Shown here piece by piece: positions 53,801 to 62,662 of a DNA stretch of 64,000 nt (the first letter of the stretch is position 1; each line of letters starts with the position of its first letter). This DNA is from Spartobacteria bacterium (GTDB lineage: Bacteria > Verrucomicrobiota > Verrucomicrobiia > Chthoniobacterales > Chthoniobacteraceae): positions 1 to 64,000 of the forward strand of contig JAJPJG010000043.1 of assembly GCA_021324395.1 (NCBI GenBank). The letters run 5' to 3'. Made by a program: the position numbers and the translations under genes. A model generated the notes under the pieces. The model searched no databases. It was not told the origin of the DNA and saw only the letters and a list, made by a program, of their open reading frames with translations.

Positions 53801-56062
53801 GGGAGCTATCGCGCGGCGATCGAGGCGACTGGGCCGCGCACGATTGTGTTTCGCGTGTCGGGCGTAATCCGTTTGAAAAAACCGTGCTCAATCGCCGCGG
53901 CCAATTCCTACGTTACCGTCGCGGGACAGACCGCGCCCGGCGATGGCATCTGCTTTTCGCAATACAGCGCGGGCATCGCGTCTGCGAACGACGTGATCAT
54001 CCGTGACGTGCGGATGCGGCTCGGCGATGCTTCGCAGCAGGCGATGGACGGCATCGGCATGGGCGGCGCGAATCACTCGATCATCGATCACTGCTCGATT
54101 AGTTGGACGATCGACGAAGCGACCAGCTCGCGCTCGGCAAAGAACATCACCTTTCAGCGCAACATCATCTCCGAGGCGTTGCAGCACTCATATCACTACG
54201 CCGCAGCGGACCGGACAAAATACGAGACGCACGCGTTCGCGGCTTCGATCAGCGGCGCGGTCGGGAGCTTTCATCACAATCTCATCGCGCACTGCACGGA
54301 TCGAAACTGGAGTCTCGCCGGCGGCTTCAACCAGGGAGGCCAATACGCGGGGCAGCTCGATCTCCGCAACAACGTCGTCTATAATTGGCAGGGGCGCACG
54401 ACCGACGGCGGCGTGAAGCAGTGCAACTTCGTGAACAACTATTACAAGCGCGGGCCGGCGGCGAACTCGGTGACGTGGTTGATGAAACCGGACGCGGGCT
54501 CGGCGAGCGATCGGCAGCAGTATTATATTACCGGCAATCTCATGGAGGACACGAACGGCACGATCCTCTACGACGGCGACAACTGGAATGCGGCAAGCGT
54601 GATCCAACCGAGCGGCGCGACGCAGGCCGACATCCGTGTGGATGCGCCGTTCTTCGCCGACTATGTGACCACGCACACAGCGCGTGATGCGTTCCGCATC
54701 GTGCTGAGCGATGTCGGCGCGAACTCGAAGCGTGATATGATCGACACGCGCATCGTGCGCGAAGTGCGCGACGGGACTTGGACTTACCGGGGAAATATCG
54801 CGTCCACGCCGAGCGACCCGCGTTACACGAACAGCTACTCGCAGCCTCCGGCGGCGAATTACAATGGCATCATCGATCAACCGAGTGATGTGCTCGACGC
54901 GAGCGGCGCGAACGCGCCGTGGCCGACGTATCCGAGCTACGACGTGCCGTTCGACAGCGATCACGATGGGATGCCGGATTTTTGGGAACTCGCGGTCGGC
55001 TCGAATGTGAACGTGGACGATCACAATGCGGATGCCGATGGCGACGGCTACACCGCGCTCGAAGATTATCTCAAGTGGCTCGCCGCGCCGCACGCGCTCA
55101 CGTCGATAGGTGCGCCGGTGGACGTCGATCTTGCGCCGCATGCCGCGGGATTCACGTCGCCGAGTTTAGCGGTGAGCAATGCGACGCACGGAACGATCAC
55201 GTTGCTCGCTGATGGACACACTGCGCGCTTCACCCCGGCGTCGGGGTTTACCGGTGTCGCGGCGTTCGACTTCGCGACGAGCGGCAACGGCACGAGCGTG
55301 ACGCGCAGCGTCGGCGTGTGCGTCTCGCCGCAGCCAAACGCTTTTGAGCGGCGCTGGCAGGGCACGAGCAGCACGTGGGACAGCAGCTCTGCGAACTGGA
55401 GGAACGGCGACACGAGCGACTCATTTCAAACGGGCAACGTCGCGATCTTCGACGACAGCGGCGCGACGAACCCGACCGTTACCTTGAGCGGTGCGCTCGC
55501 GCCGTCGAGCATCGTTGTGAGCGGCACGACGAATTATACCTTCGCCGGCAGCGGCACAATTGCGGGCGCGTCGCTTGTGAAATCGGGCACGGGCACACTC
55601 TTGCTCGGCGGCAGCCACAGCTTCGGCAGCGTGCTCGTGCAAGGCGGCGCGCTCGCGATCGGCGCGGGCACGTTCACTGCGAGTGGCGGCGTCACGAACA
55701 ACGGCACGCTGCGGCTCACCGGCGGCGCGGCACTGAATATCGCAGGCGGTTTTGTGAACAACGGACTGCTCGACATCATGACCGGTGCGCAGACGCTGCC
55801 GCTGAATTTCACGAACAACGGCACCGTTCTCGACGCGACGCGGATTCGCGCGGCGTCCGCGACGAAGAGCAGCACGAATTTCACCGTCACGATCCAAGGC
55901 TACGACGGCCATGCGTATCAACTTCAGCGCGCAGACACGCTCGGCGGTGCGTGGACGAACATCGGCGCGGCGCAAGCGGGCGCGGGCGGCGTGCTCAACT
56001 TTAACGACGTCGGCGGGGCGACTGGCGCGCAACGGTTCTACCGCGTAGTCGTCTCGCCGTGA
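50891..56062 (+). CDS. Giant multidomain pectate lyase (shared N-terminal module, Ig repeats, PL1-type beta-helix)
   Basis: A 1723-residue exported protein; the start at 50891 gives the signal MKSKLLLLILCLVYVCGARG. Residues 22-295 are the module shared with the methylesterase at 33861. Three Ig-like repeats follow (about 300-570, for example SYQWQKGGANIAGATSSSYS), then a HYR-like domain, a beta-sandwich (SLATTTPSAISVAV region) and a fibronectin-like SWTAAPTAVSHDLYFGTDAT. The catalytic beta-helix is at about 935-1400: FAGAEGYGRFARGGRGGRVI, VSGVIRLKKPCSIAAANSYV, AGQTAPGDGICF, IIRDVRMRLGD, as in PL1-type pectate lyases. Then a calcium-type DSDHDGMPDFWE, a beta-strand-repeat domain and an end YRVVVSP. 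It cuts polygalacturonate by beta-elimination outside the cell. Confidence 0.88.
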   Translation: MKSKLLLLILCLVYVCGARGQTVVFNDTFGAGSTINSNPASPGAPMIDRTAYQQLSAKTFSPNPPTIATGHLKYGIVSTSSGFNSIEALFTQFPVTLNNTADYIELTVTFTNQASLMNGANASLFFGLHNSGQVQPIPGGMNATVATATSGYAQNWQGYVSRILYSGGTHSIGTRPTQTAAAANNQDVLYNFSGGSNFGTATTPSVSAFTTGQQYTEVLRFTKASATTLTILSTLYQGADTSGAQLFTESATSSSILTASYDALGIGYRAVSGASVMDVNSIKVVTTGSATVVPVITQQPASKTVGPGDPVSFSVVASGGGATLSYQWQKGGANIAGATSSSYSIASAAMSDAGSYTVIVSDGAGSTTSDAAVLTISTNNVPPSISQQPANATVVAGNAASFTAAFTGSAPVSAKWQKSTDGGANYADIAGATNSTYTIASVQVADAGLYRLVATNVWGTATSNAATLTVNYAPVITTQPASASIYVGQSATFTVAASALPAATFQWYKDAVLISGATSASYTASSAGSYTVVVSNSVGSTTSNAAVLSVTDGAPPTIAAPSGGFFPLTLVANVSGTAALPDYTSQAVTTDNVGVTGVTQSPAAGSARGLGVTTVTLTASDAAGHTSSVSFDMTVLPAGSAWPELKVDLSRNTLRSDTAAPHFIEWQFDSANPSRTLGNVSVLLRRAGTAGTQLDANWYKFGIDYGALLAMDGAYVSGVTSGNGSIEIVLSGLATGHHTFAAYHNSLSSLATTTPSAISVAVNGTTQVASLTPSAQVTNDYDISSSYVEFDALAGQDVVIAYTALGNGSPASANTPMINGFMLDTPDPAKRAKKPVPANDDEHVDGDSGSVALSWTAAPTAVSHDLYFGTDATAVTNATHASAEFRGNQTSTSATASGLDNFGTYWWRVDEVDASGGVTRGEVWRFRIRHLAFAGAEGYGRFARGGRGGRVIEVTNLLDYNTDYNEAVIPGSYRAAIEATGPRTIVFRVSGVIRLKKPCSIAAANSYVTVAGQTAPGDGICFSQYSAGIASANDVIIRDVRMRLGDASQQAMDGIGMGGANHSIIDHCSISWTIDEATSSRSAKNITFQRNIISEALQHSYHYAAADRTKYETHAFAASISGAVGSFHHNLIAHCTDRNWSLAGGFNQGGQYAGQLDLRNNVVYNWQGRTTDGGVKQCNFVNNYYKRGPAANSVTWLMKPDAGSASDRQQYYITGNLMEDTNGTILYDGDNWNAASVIQPSGATQADIRVDAPFFADYVTTHTARDAFRIVLSDVGANSKRDMIDTRIVREVRDGTWTYRGNIASTPSDPRYTNSYSQPPAANYNGIIDQPSDVLDASGANAPWPTYPSYDVPFDSDHDGMPDFWELAVGSNVNVDDHNADADGDGYTALEDYLKWLAAPHALTSIGAPVDVDLAPHAAGFTSPSLAVSNATHGTITLLADGHTARFTPASGFTGVAAFDFATSGNGTSVTRSVGVCVSPQPNAFERRWQGTSSTWDSSSANWRNGDTSDSFQTGNVAIFDDSGATNPTVTLSGALAPSSIVVSGTTNYTFAGSGTIAGASLVKSGTGTLLLGGSHSFGSVLVQGGALAIGAGTFTASGGVTNNGTLRLTGGAALNIAGGFVNNGLLDIMTGAQTLPLNFTNNGTVLDATRIRAASATKSSTNFTVTIQGYDGHAYQLQRADTLGGAWTNIGAAQAGAGGVLNFNDVGGATGAQRFYRVVVSP

Positions 56063-56108
56063 GACCGCTCCTCGCCATCCAGCTCGCTTGCGCTGCTGTT
56101 GCTGCGGA

Positions 56109-56621
56109 AGGGTGGTCCCTTCCTGGTTCAAAGACACGTCGAGGACGCTGATCAGTGCGCGCTGTGAACCGTGCGAGAAAAACGCTCGTTTAAAAAATCA
56201 GTGATTGAGCGCCGATGTTTAGTGCCTGCCGATGGTTTCTACGAGTGGACGAAAGTTGGTAAACGCCCCCTTGTTTACGCTGCAAGGTGAATCGCCATTC
56301 GCGATCGCAGCGTTTTGGGATCAGGGCGACGTCGTCGACCGGTGCTATTTATTGACCACCTGCGCCAATGCCGTGCTGGAACCGATTCATGACCGCATGC
56401 CGGTGATTATTCGGAGCGAGGATTGGGACGAGTGGCTGTGCACGGGCGAGATCGAGGAGCAAAGTATTGCACGAATCACGACGCCGTATTTGACTCAGGA
56501 AATGAATGCGTTGGCGGTGTCACCGCTGGTGAATAGTGCCCGATTTGATGATGCACGAATGCTGCGAGCCGGCCCCGCTGCTGGACTCTTCCGGTTCATC
56601 TTCTCCAATGCTCGCGGCTAA
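56109..56621 (+). pseudogene. SRAP (YedK/HMCES-type) pseudogene, 5'-truncated and twice frameshifted
   Basis: Three successive frames give pieces of one SRAP protein, the family that caps abasic sites in DNA through Cys2. Piece 1 (56109 on): VVPSWFKDTSRTLISARCE. Piece 2, after a missing base near 56170: TVREKRSFKKSVIERRC, then LVPADGFYEWTKVGKR. Piece 3, after an extra C in the run near 56265: LFTLQGESPFAIAAFWDQ, then LLTTCANAVLEPIHDRMPVI and the rest to the stop. The N-terminal 60 or so residues with the catalytic Cys are gone. The truncation point is 47 bp after the lyase stop, near the island's right end. Confidence 0.8.
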
Positions 56622-56797
56622 CGTCTGCAGCTCTCAAGCCAATCTGGGCTTGGTTCCAGCGGTTACATGATAAAACATGACAAAGTTTTTTCCGTTTGGT
56701 GCCTCATGGTGCATTCGACGAAAAAAATGAGAAATGCATAGTGTGCTCACTGGATGCATTTTAAGGCAACGAGCTGCACTACGCGGAAATGGCAAAA

Positions 56798-56823
56798 GAG
56801 GGTTCGATTCCCTTCACCCGCTC
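56798..56823. repeat. Right direct repeat (detached tRNA-Gly 3' end)
   Basis: The same 26 bases as 31442-31467, GAGGGTTCGATT through CCCGCTC, but with no tRNA body upstream: the preceding bases (CGGAAATGGCAAAA) do not fold into the anticodon arm. This is the far boundary expected after insertion into tRNA-Gly. Confidence 0.8.
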
Positions 56824-56842
56824 TTTTCCTGCTGCGTTTTTT

Positions 56843-57118
56843 TTAAAAAACGCCCGAACTCGGCGGCGCTTCCGTTGAGGTGCCGGGTTTGATTTTCGCG
56901 AGCAGCGTTTGCTGAAATTCCTGCAACAGCGACACAATTTCCGGGCTGCGCGAAAGCACGGCTTTCGTGAGTTTTTCGTAATGCGCCGGATTCCGCTGCG
57001 ACAGTTCCGAAAGCGCCATGATCACGGCAAGCGAGTTGTTGATCGAGTGCTTGATTTCACGAAAACGCTCGTGCAGCGCCACCAATTCACTGGAAGCGAT
57101 AGTGTCAGGAATTTCCAT
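56843..57118 (-). CDS. Small histidine-kinase dimerisation-like protein
   Basis: A 91-residue reading. REIKHSINNSLAVIMALSEL resembles the DHp helix of histidine kinases of the HDxxN/HxINN type (His then Asn-Asn), followed by a second helix (HYEKLTKAVLSRSPEIVSLL). There is no ATPase domain, so it is either a stand-alone phosphotransfer-like protein or a fragment. Its stop lies within a GCGTTTTTT/AAAAAACGC hairpin. It is the first gene outside the right island border and is divergent from uvrA. Confidence 0.55.
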   Translation of the reverse strand: MEIPDTIASSELVALHERFREIKHSINNSLAVIMALSELSQRNPAHYEKLTKAVLSRSPEIVSLLQEFQQTLLAKIKPGTSTEAPPSSGVF

Positions 57119-57238
57119 TGGCGCTAATGTAAAGCGCTATTCGTGCCATACAAAGCGGAACTTTCAGCTTTGCGACGCGCAAAGACTGGCAAAACTGCGT
57201 AGGGCATGGTTAGTTTGCCGGTTTAACCAATCGCGGAA

Positions 57239-60121
57239 ATGCCAGCTCAAACGATTAGAATCGTCGGTGCGCGCCAGCACAACCTGAAGAATCTCAGTCT
57301 TGAGATTCCGCGCGAAAAGCTGGTCGTCATCACCGGCTTGAGCGGCTCGGGCAAGTCGTCGCTCGCGTTCGATACGCTCTATGCGGAGGGCCAGCGCAAA
57401 TACGTGGAAAGCCTCTCCGCCTACGCACGGCAGTTTCTCGATCAGATGCAAAAGCCGGACGTCGATTTCATCGAGGGACTATCGCCGGCGATCGCGATCG
57501 AGCAGCGTAGCTCGGCGGCGAATCCGCGCTCGACCATCGCGACAACGACCGAGATTTACGATTATCTGCGGTTGCTTTTTTCATCGGTCGGACAGCCGCA
57601 CGATCCGCAAACCGGCGCGCCGATTTTCAAGCAAACGCCTCAGCAAATCGTCGATCAAATTCTGGCTTATCCGCCGGAAACGAAGATCGTCGTGCTCGCG
57701 CCGGTCGTTCGCGAGCAGGCCGGCGAGTTCCGCGACGTGATCGAAAAGATTAAGCGCGAAGGTTTCGTCCGTGCACGCATCGACGGAGAGATCGTCGAGC
57801 TCGGCCGTCCCGAGCCGATCAAGCTCGACAAAGCGAAACGCCATTCCATCGAAGTCGTTGTCGATCGCCTCGTCATCCGCGAAGGCGTGCGCACTCGGCT
57901 CGCCGACTCGGTCGATACCGCGCTAAAATGGGGCGGCGCACGGCTCTTCATTTCGCGCCAGCAACCGGCGCAGGAAAATTGGGAGGAGCTGAAATACTCG
58001 ACCGAGTTTTGCAATCCCGAGACCGATTTCACGCTGCCACAGCTCACGCCGAAACATTTTTCCTTCAACAGCCATCTCGGCGCGTGCCCGGCTTGTCACG
58101 GTCTCGGCACGGAGCTCGTGTGCGATTGCGAGCTGATGATTCCCGACGCGGAAAAATCGCTCGAGGAAGGCGCGGTCGCACCGTGGGCGAAAGGCAGCAA
58201 GCGCATGCAGGCATACTATGCCGGCATGCTCGCGTCGCTCGCGCGCCATTTCAAAGTGCCGCTGGACAAGCCTTACGCCGAATTGCCGCAGACGTTCAAA
58301 GACGCGCTCTGCTTCGGCACGGGCGACCAGGCAATTGAGATTTCGTGGGGAAAAAATGAGAAGAAAACGAGCGTTAGCAAGCCGTTCGAAGGGGTCGTGC
58401 TGCAGTTGCAGCGGCTTTACGAAACGACCGATAGCGAATTTACCAAAGCGCGCATCCGCCAATACATGAGCCGTCGCACCTGCTCCGTCTGCAACGGCGC
58501 GCGGTTGCGCCCGGAGATTCTTGCAGTGACTGTGCGCGACGTGGAAAAACGTGAGTTAAATATCCAGCAAGTCTGCAAACTTACAATCGCCGCCGCGAAA
58601 CGTTTCATCGAAAATCTCGAGCTGACCGAGCAGAAAAGATTCATTGTCGCCGAAGTCACTCGCGAGATTTTGGCCCGGCTCGGTTTTCTCGTCGAAGTCG
58701 GGCTGAGCTATCTAAATCTCGACCGCGAAAGCGGCACGCTCAGCGGGGGCGAAGCGCAACGCATCCGGCTCGCGACGCAGATCGGGAGCGGGCTCGCGGG
58801 CGTTTTGTATGTGCTCGATGAGCCGAGCATCGGTCTGCACCAGCGCGATAACGACCGGCTGATCGGCACGCTACGACGACTGCGCGATTTGGGAAATTCG
58901 GTGATCGTCGTCGAGCATGACGAGGATACGATTCGCGCCGCCGATCACGTGATCGACCTCGGTCCCGGCGCGGGCGCGCGCGGCGGACAACTCATCGCGC
59001 AAGGATCGATCGACAACGTGCTGCAGGTGGAGACTTCCGAGACGGCGCAATATCTGAGCGGTCGCTTGAAAATCCCGACACCGCGTGTGCGCGCAACGCC
59101 GCGCCGCGATCATGCGATTCAAAACGGGGATGGCTGGCTCACGGTTGTCAGCGCCTCGGAAAATAATCTGCGCAATGTGACCGCGGCGTTTCCGCTCGGT
59201 TGTTTTACGTGCGTAACCGGTGTGTCCGGCAGCGGAAAATCGACGCTCGTCGATGACATTTTGCGCCGCGCGTTGTTTCGTCATTTTTACCGCTCGAAAG
59301 AACGGCCCGGCGCGCACAAGGCGATTCGCGGACTCGAACAAATCGACAAAGCGATCGTCATCGACCAAAGCCCGATCGGTCGCACGCCGCGGTCGAATCC
59401 GGTCACTTACACCGGTGCGTTTGCGCCGATTCGTCAGCTCTTTTCACAGCTCCCCGCTGCGCGCGTTCGCGGCTACAACATCGGCCGTTTTTCATTCAAT
59501 GTCCCCGGCGGACGCTGCGAAAACTGTCTCGGCGACGGCATGATTAAAATCGAAATGCACTTTCTCGCCGACGTGTATGTCGAATGTGAGGTATGTCGCG
59601 GTCGGCGATACAATCGAGAAACACTCGAAGTGACCTACAAAGGTCGCAACATCGCCGATGTGCTCGACATGACTGTCGACGAAGCTGCGCGATTTTTCCG
59701 CAATGTGCCTGCGGTTTCAGACCGACTCGTCGCGCTCGAAGACGTCGGCCTCGGCTACGTGCGGCTCGGGCAAAGCGGCACCACGCTTTCCGGGGGCGAA
59801 GCGCAACGCATCAAGCTCGCCGCGGAGCTTGCAAAAAAAGCGACAGGACGCACCGTTTACATTCTCGATGAACCGACGACAGGCCTGCATTTTGCCGACA
59901 TCCACAAGCTGCTCGAAGTGCTGATGAAACTGCGCGACGCCGGCAATACACTCATCGTGATCGAACACAACCTCGAGGTGATCAAATGCGCCGACTGGAT
60001 CATCGATCTCGGTCCCGAAGGCAGCGAAGGCGGCGGCGAAATCATCGGAGAGGGACCGCCGGAAAAAATCTCGCAAATCGAGCGCAGCCACACGGCGCGG
60101 TATCTCAGGAGGATGTTGTGA
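57239..60121 (+). CDS. uvrA: Excinuclease ABC subunit A
   Basis: A 960-residue UvrA, the damage-sensing ATPase of nucleotide excision repair in the cytoplasm. The first Walker A is [20 protein letters not shown] (33 on), with an ABC signature [19 protein letters not shown]; the second Walker A is [15 protein letters not shown] with [15 protein letters not shown]. Zinc modules are present as [16 protein letters not shown] plus CSVCNGARL, and [14 protein letters not shown] with [10 protein letters not shown]. Length is normal. Its TGA overlaps a GTG start of the next gene (GTGA). Confidence 0.97.
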   Translation: MPAQTIRIVGARQHNLKNLSLEIPREKLVVITGLSGSGKSSLAFDTLYAEGQRKYVESLSAYARQFLDQMQKPDVDFIEGLSPAIAIEQRSSAANPRSTIATTTEIYDYLRLLFSSVGQPHDPQTGAPIFKQTPQQIVDQILAYPPETKIVVLAPVVREQAGEFRDVIEKIKREGFVRARIDGEIVELGRPEPIKLDKAKRHSIEVVVDRLVIREGVRTRLADSVDTALKWGGARLFISRQQPAQENWEELKYSTEFCNPETDFTLPQLTPKHFSFNSHLGACPACHGLGTELVCDCELMIPDAEKSLEEGAVAPWAKGSKRMQAYYAGMLASLARHFKVPLDKPYAELPQTFKDALCFGTGDQAIEISWGKNEKKTSVSKPFEGVVLQLQRLYETTDSEFTKARIRQYMSRRTCSVCNGARLRPEILAVTVRDVEKRELNIQQVCKLTIAAAKRFIENLELTEQKRFIVAEVTREILARLGFLVEVGLSYLNLDRESGTLSGGEAQRIRLATQIGSGLAGVLYVLDEPSIGLHQRDNDRLIGTLRRLRDLGNSVIVVEHDEDTIRAADHVIDLGPGAGARGGQLIAQGSIDNVLQVETSETAQYLSGRLKIPTPRVRATPRRDHAIQNGDGWLTVVSASENNLRNVTAAFPLGCFTCVTGVSGSGKSTLVDDILRRALFRHFYRSKERPGAHKAIRGLEQIDKAIVIDQSPIGRTPRSNPVTYTGAFAPIRQLFSQLPAARVRGYNIGRFSFNVPGGRCENCLGDGMIKIEMHFLADVYVECEVCRGRRYNRETLEVTYKGRNIADVLDMTVDEAARFFRNVPAVSDRLVALEDVGLGYVRLGQSGTTLSGGEAQRIKLAAELAKKATGRTVYILDEPTTGLHFADIHKLLEVLMKLRDAGNTLIVIEHNLEVIKCADWIIDLGPEGSEGGGEIIGEGPPEKISQIERSHTARYLRRML

Positions 60122-62571
60122 AATCATTGCGGATTGCAAATTGCAGATGGCTGAGCGGCACGTTCGCGCTGTTCGTTATCGCGACGTGTGGCGGCGAATC
60201 AATCGGCAATCAGCAATCAGAAATTAGCAATCTCTTTGTCGAAGCCTCGCGTGCGATTGACGAAAAGGTGCCGGAGGTCGCGATCGAAAAATTGCAGACA
60301 ATGCTTTCGCAAAATCCTTCGCCCGATGAGAGGGCGCGCGCAACGCGCAAACTCGCTCGCGCATTGCTCGACGCGAATCGCGCCGAAGATGCGCTGAAGC
60401 TTTTGGAGAATCCGGCGAGCGACGAGGAGCGGATGTTAAAAGCGGAAACCTTCGCAGCGCTTGGTTGCTGGTCGGATGCCGCCGCGATTTTTCGCGAACT
60501 TTCGGCGACGGAAAATCCGTTTGTAAAAAGCGCGACGCTCGGGCTCGCTGAATCGCTGCGAATGCTGGGCAAACACAGCGAAGCAGCGCATTTGCTTGAA
60601 ATTTTCGACCAAAAAAATCCGAGCACGGTCGTGAAACTCCGGCTGGCCGAGCTTTTTCTCGACGCAAATCTCCAAAAACGCGCAAACGCGGAGTTGTCCT
60701 CAGTTCAGCCAGCGAACGCATTTGAGACAAAATGGAAAAAGTGTCTCGCCGCGCGCGCGCTACTGGCGCAGGACCAGCCAGCACCGGCGCTCATTTCACT
60801 GGAGGAAATTTTGCGCGATCCGCGCGATATGACCGAGCGCCTTTTTGCGAGCGCCACAATCGCGCTGACGAATGCGCGCATTATTCTTAACGGACTGCAA
60901 TCGGCTGACGACGTGATCGAGGATTTCATCTGGCATCATCCGCAGAGCGCGTATCTCGAGGAGATGTTCGCGCGGCTGGATGACATCTATGCGGGCGAGG
61001 AAAATCCGTCCGAATCCGAGCTGCAAAAATGGTCGGGACAGCAGCCGCGTCGTCGTGCAGCGCTCGCGCAATTTTATTTGGCGAAAGCGCAGTTGCGCGA
61101 TGAACGAAATGAAAAAGCGTATCGCACGTTCACAGCATTTTTGCGCGAAAATCCGACGCATCCATTCGCCGCGAAAGCTTACGAAATCGAAGGCAACGCG
61201 TTGCTCGCGGAAAACAAATTCGCTGCCGCTGTCAGCGCTTTTGAAGGGGCGATGCGCGCGACGAGCGACGCTGACACGATGGCGCGGCTGGAAATTTCCG
61301 CAGGCTCGGCGGAGTTCAAGCGGCGAGAATTTTTGCTCGCTGCAAACTGGTTTGACGACGCGGCACAGTGCTCGCTGAAATTCTGGCAGGAAGCGAGCCA
61401 CAACTCCGCGCTCGCGTGGCTGAATCTCGGAAATTATGCGAAGTTTCTCGACGAATACAAAGCGATCAGCGCGCGTTTTCCTGAGAGCGATTTTCGGCGC
61501 GATCTGCTGCTTGAGGAAGGTTTGCTGCAGGCACGTTCGCACGATGTGCGGGCGATGCAAACCTTGCAACTTTTCATCCGCGATTTTCCGGATCATTCGC
61601 GCGCACCGGAGGCCCGGATCGCGCTCGCGGAGCTTGCGTTTTTGTCATCGGACATCGACAGCGCGAGTGTGCTGCTGAAAGCGGCGAATGAAAACGGCGC
61701 GCAAAATAGCGAGCGCGGCGACTATCTCGCGATCTTTGTCGCCGATGCGCAAACGCCGCGCGACGACGCGCAGGTGATTGCGCTTTGCGAAAATTTTCTG
61801 CGTGCGCATGCCGGTTCCGCGCTGCAACCGGACGTGCGGATGAAACTCGGTCAGGTTTATTTTCGCCGCGAAGATTTCGCGAATGCGCAAACGCAATTCG
61901 AAACCCTCGCGACAGAATCGAATGGCACTCCATTCGCCGAAACCGCGCTCTTTTTAGCGGGACAATCGGCGATGCGTAGCATGAACAGCAGTGGCATCGA
62001 TCGCGCGCTCGAGCTTTTCGAGCAGGTCGCGAAGCTTAACGGCCCGTTAAAACTTTACGCGCGGCAAGAACAGGCGATTGCGAAGATGCGACTCGGGAAA
62101 GAGGCGGAGGCGATCATTTTGTATGACACGATTTTGCACGCGACTCCGGAAAACGCGCTGCGCTTTTCCGCGTTGTGCGGCAAAGCGGATGCACTCGTCG
62201 CGCCCGGCAATGCAGACGCGTGCTCCAAAGCGGTCGCAATTTATGACGAGCTTGCGACCGATCCTGACGTGACTCGCACGTGGCGAAATCAGGCGCTTTT
62301 TAAAAAAGCGAAGTGTCTCGAAAAAAGTGGCGATGCTGCAAAGGCATTGACAACATTTTACGATGTGTTGCAGCCGCAGGTGAGCGGTGAACCGGAATTT
62401 TTCTGGTATTATAAAGCCGGGTTCGATGCCGCGCGCCTTCTCGAAGCACAGGAAAAATGGGAATCGGCGATTGGCATTTACGACAAGCTCGCAAAGGCGC
62501 AAGGGCCGCGCTCGGAGGAAGCGGGCACGCGTGAAAATCAATTGCGGCTCGAGCATTTCATTTGGGAATGA
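60118..62571 (+). CDS. Large TPR-repeat protein coupled to uvrA
   Basis: An 817-residue protein. The start is the GTG at 60118, six bases after AGGAGG (60107-60112) and overlapping the uvrA stop; a longer in-frame reading from 59986 lies inside uvrA and has no support. The N terminus ([20 protein letters not shown]) could be an export signal, and is followed by a repeat-derived GNQQSEISN stretch. The rest is helical TPR/tol-pal-type repeats over most of the length (for example FYLAKAQLRDERNEKAYRTF, LGQVYFRREDFANAQTQFET). It is likely periplasmic or outer-membrane associated; function unknown. Confidence 0.82.
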   Translation: MKSLRIANCRWLSGTFALFVIATCGGESIGNQQSEISNLFVEASRAIDEKVPEVAIEKLQTMLSQNPSPDERARATRKLARALLDANRAEDALKLLENPASDEERMLKAETFAALGCWSDAAAIFRELSATENPFVKSATLGLAESLRMLGKHSEAAHLLEIFDQKNPSTVVKLRLAELFLDANLQKRANAELSSVQPANAFETKWKKCLAARALLAQDQPAPALISLEEILRDPRDMTERLFASATIALTNARIILNGLQSADDVIEDFIWHHPQSAYLEEMFARLDDIYAGEENPSESELQKWSGQQPRRRAALAQFYLAKAQLRDERNEKAYRTFTAFLRENPTHPFAAKAYEIEGNALLAENKFAAAVSAFEGAMRATSDADTMARLEISAGSAEFKRREFLLAANWFDDAAQCSLKFWQEASHNSALAWLNLGNYAKFLDEYKAISARFPESDFRRDLLLEEGLLQARSHDVRAMQTLQLFIRDFPDHSRAPEARIALAELAFLSSDIDSASVLLKAANENGAQNSERGDYLAIFVADAQTPRDDAQVIALCENFLRAHAGSALQPDVRMKLGQVYFRREDFANAQTQFETLATESNGTPFAETALFLAGQSAMRSMNSSGIDRALELFEQVAKLNGPLKLYARQEQAIAKMRLGKEAEAIILYDTILHATPENALRFSALCGKADALVAPGNADACSKAVAIYDELATDPDVTRTWRNQALFKKAKCLEKSGDAAKALTTFYDVLQPQVSGEPEFFWYYKAGFDAARLLEAQEKWESAIGIYDKLAKAQGPRSEEAGTRENQLRLEHFIWE
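60197..60232. repeat. CAATCAG-type short tandem repeat inside the TPR gene start
   Basis: AATCGGCAATCAGCAATCAG and then AAATTAGCAATC: seven-base units of the form (A/G)CAATCA. Together with ATTGCGGATTGCAAATTGCA at 60125-60150, and the ATTGCAG run at 62576, it belongs to one repeat family that lies on both sides of the TPR gene. Confidence 0.6.
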
Positions 62572-62575
62572 GGGG

Positions 62576-62605
62576 CAATTGCAGATTGCAGATTGCAGAT
62601 TGCAG
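62576..62605. repeat. Four-unit ATTGCAG heptamer tandem repeat
   Basis: CAATTGCAGATTGCAGATTG and onward: four units of ATTGCAG between the TPR gene stop and the aminotransferase. An inverted ACAATCTGCC follows just before the next start (62653-62662). Confidence 0.85.
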
Positions 62606-62662
62606 CTTTAAAAACGTCGGCTCTTTTCATCACAAGCTGCAACCCGAAATCCACAATCTGCC

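Larger units (their letters stand above)
31442..56823. mobile_element. Putative 25.4-kb genomic island in tRNA-Gly carrying pectin-degradation genes
   Basis: The segment is flanked by the 26-bp direct repeat of the tRNA-Gly 3' end and holds an almost purely pectinolytic gene set between unrelated housekeeping genes. The part from 32000 to 50400 also looks less GC-rich by eye than both flanks, while the 50891-56062 gene is as GC-rich as the flanks, so the content may be mosaic. I see no integrase, excisionase or transfer gene, so it would be a decayed or passively mobilised island. An SRAP pseudogene lies just inside the right end. Confidence 0.6.

Noticed and set aside
54188..55141. 317-codon reading (and others) antisense to the pectate lyase
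   Set aside because: Arg/Val/His-rich shadow proteins with no domain; the plus-strand lyase is clearly coding.
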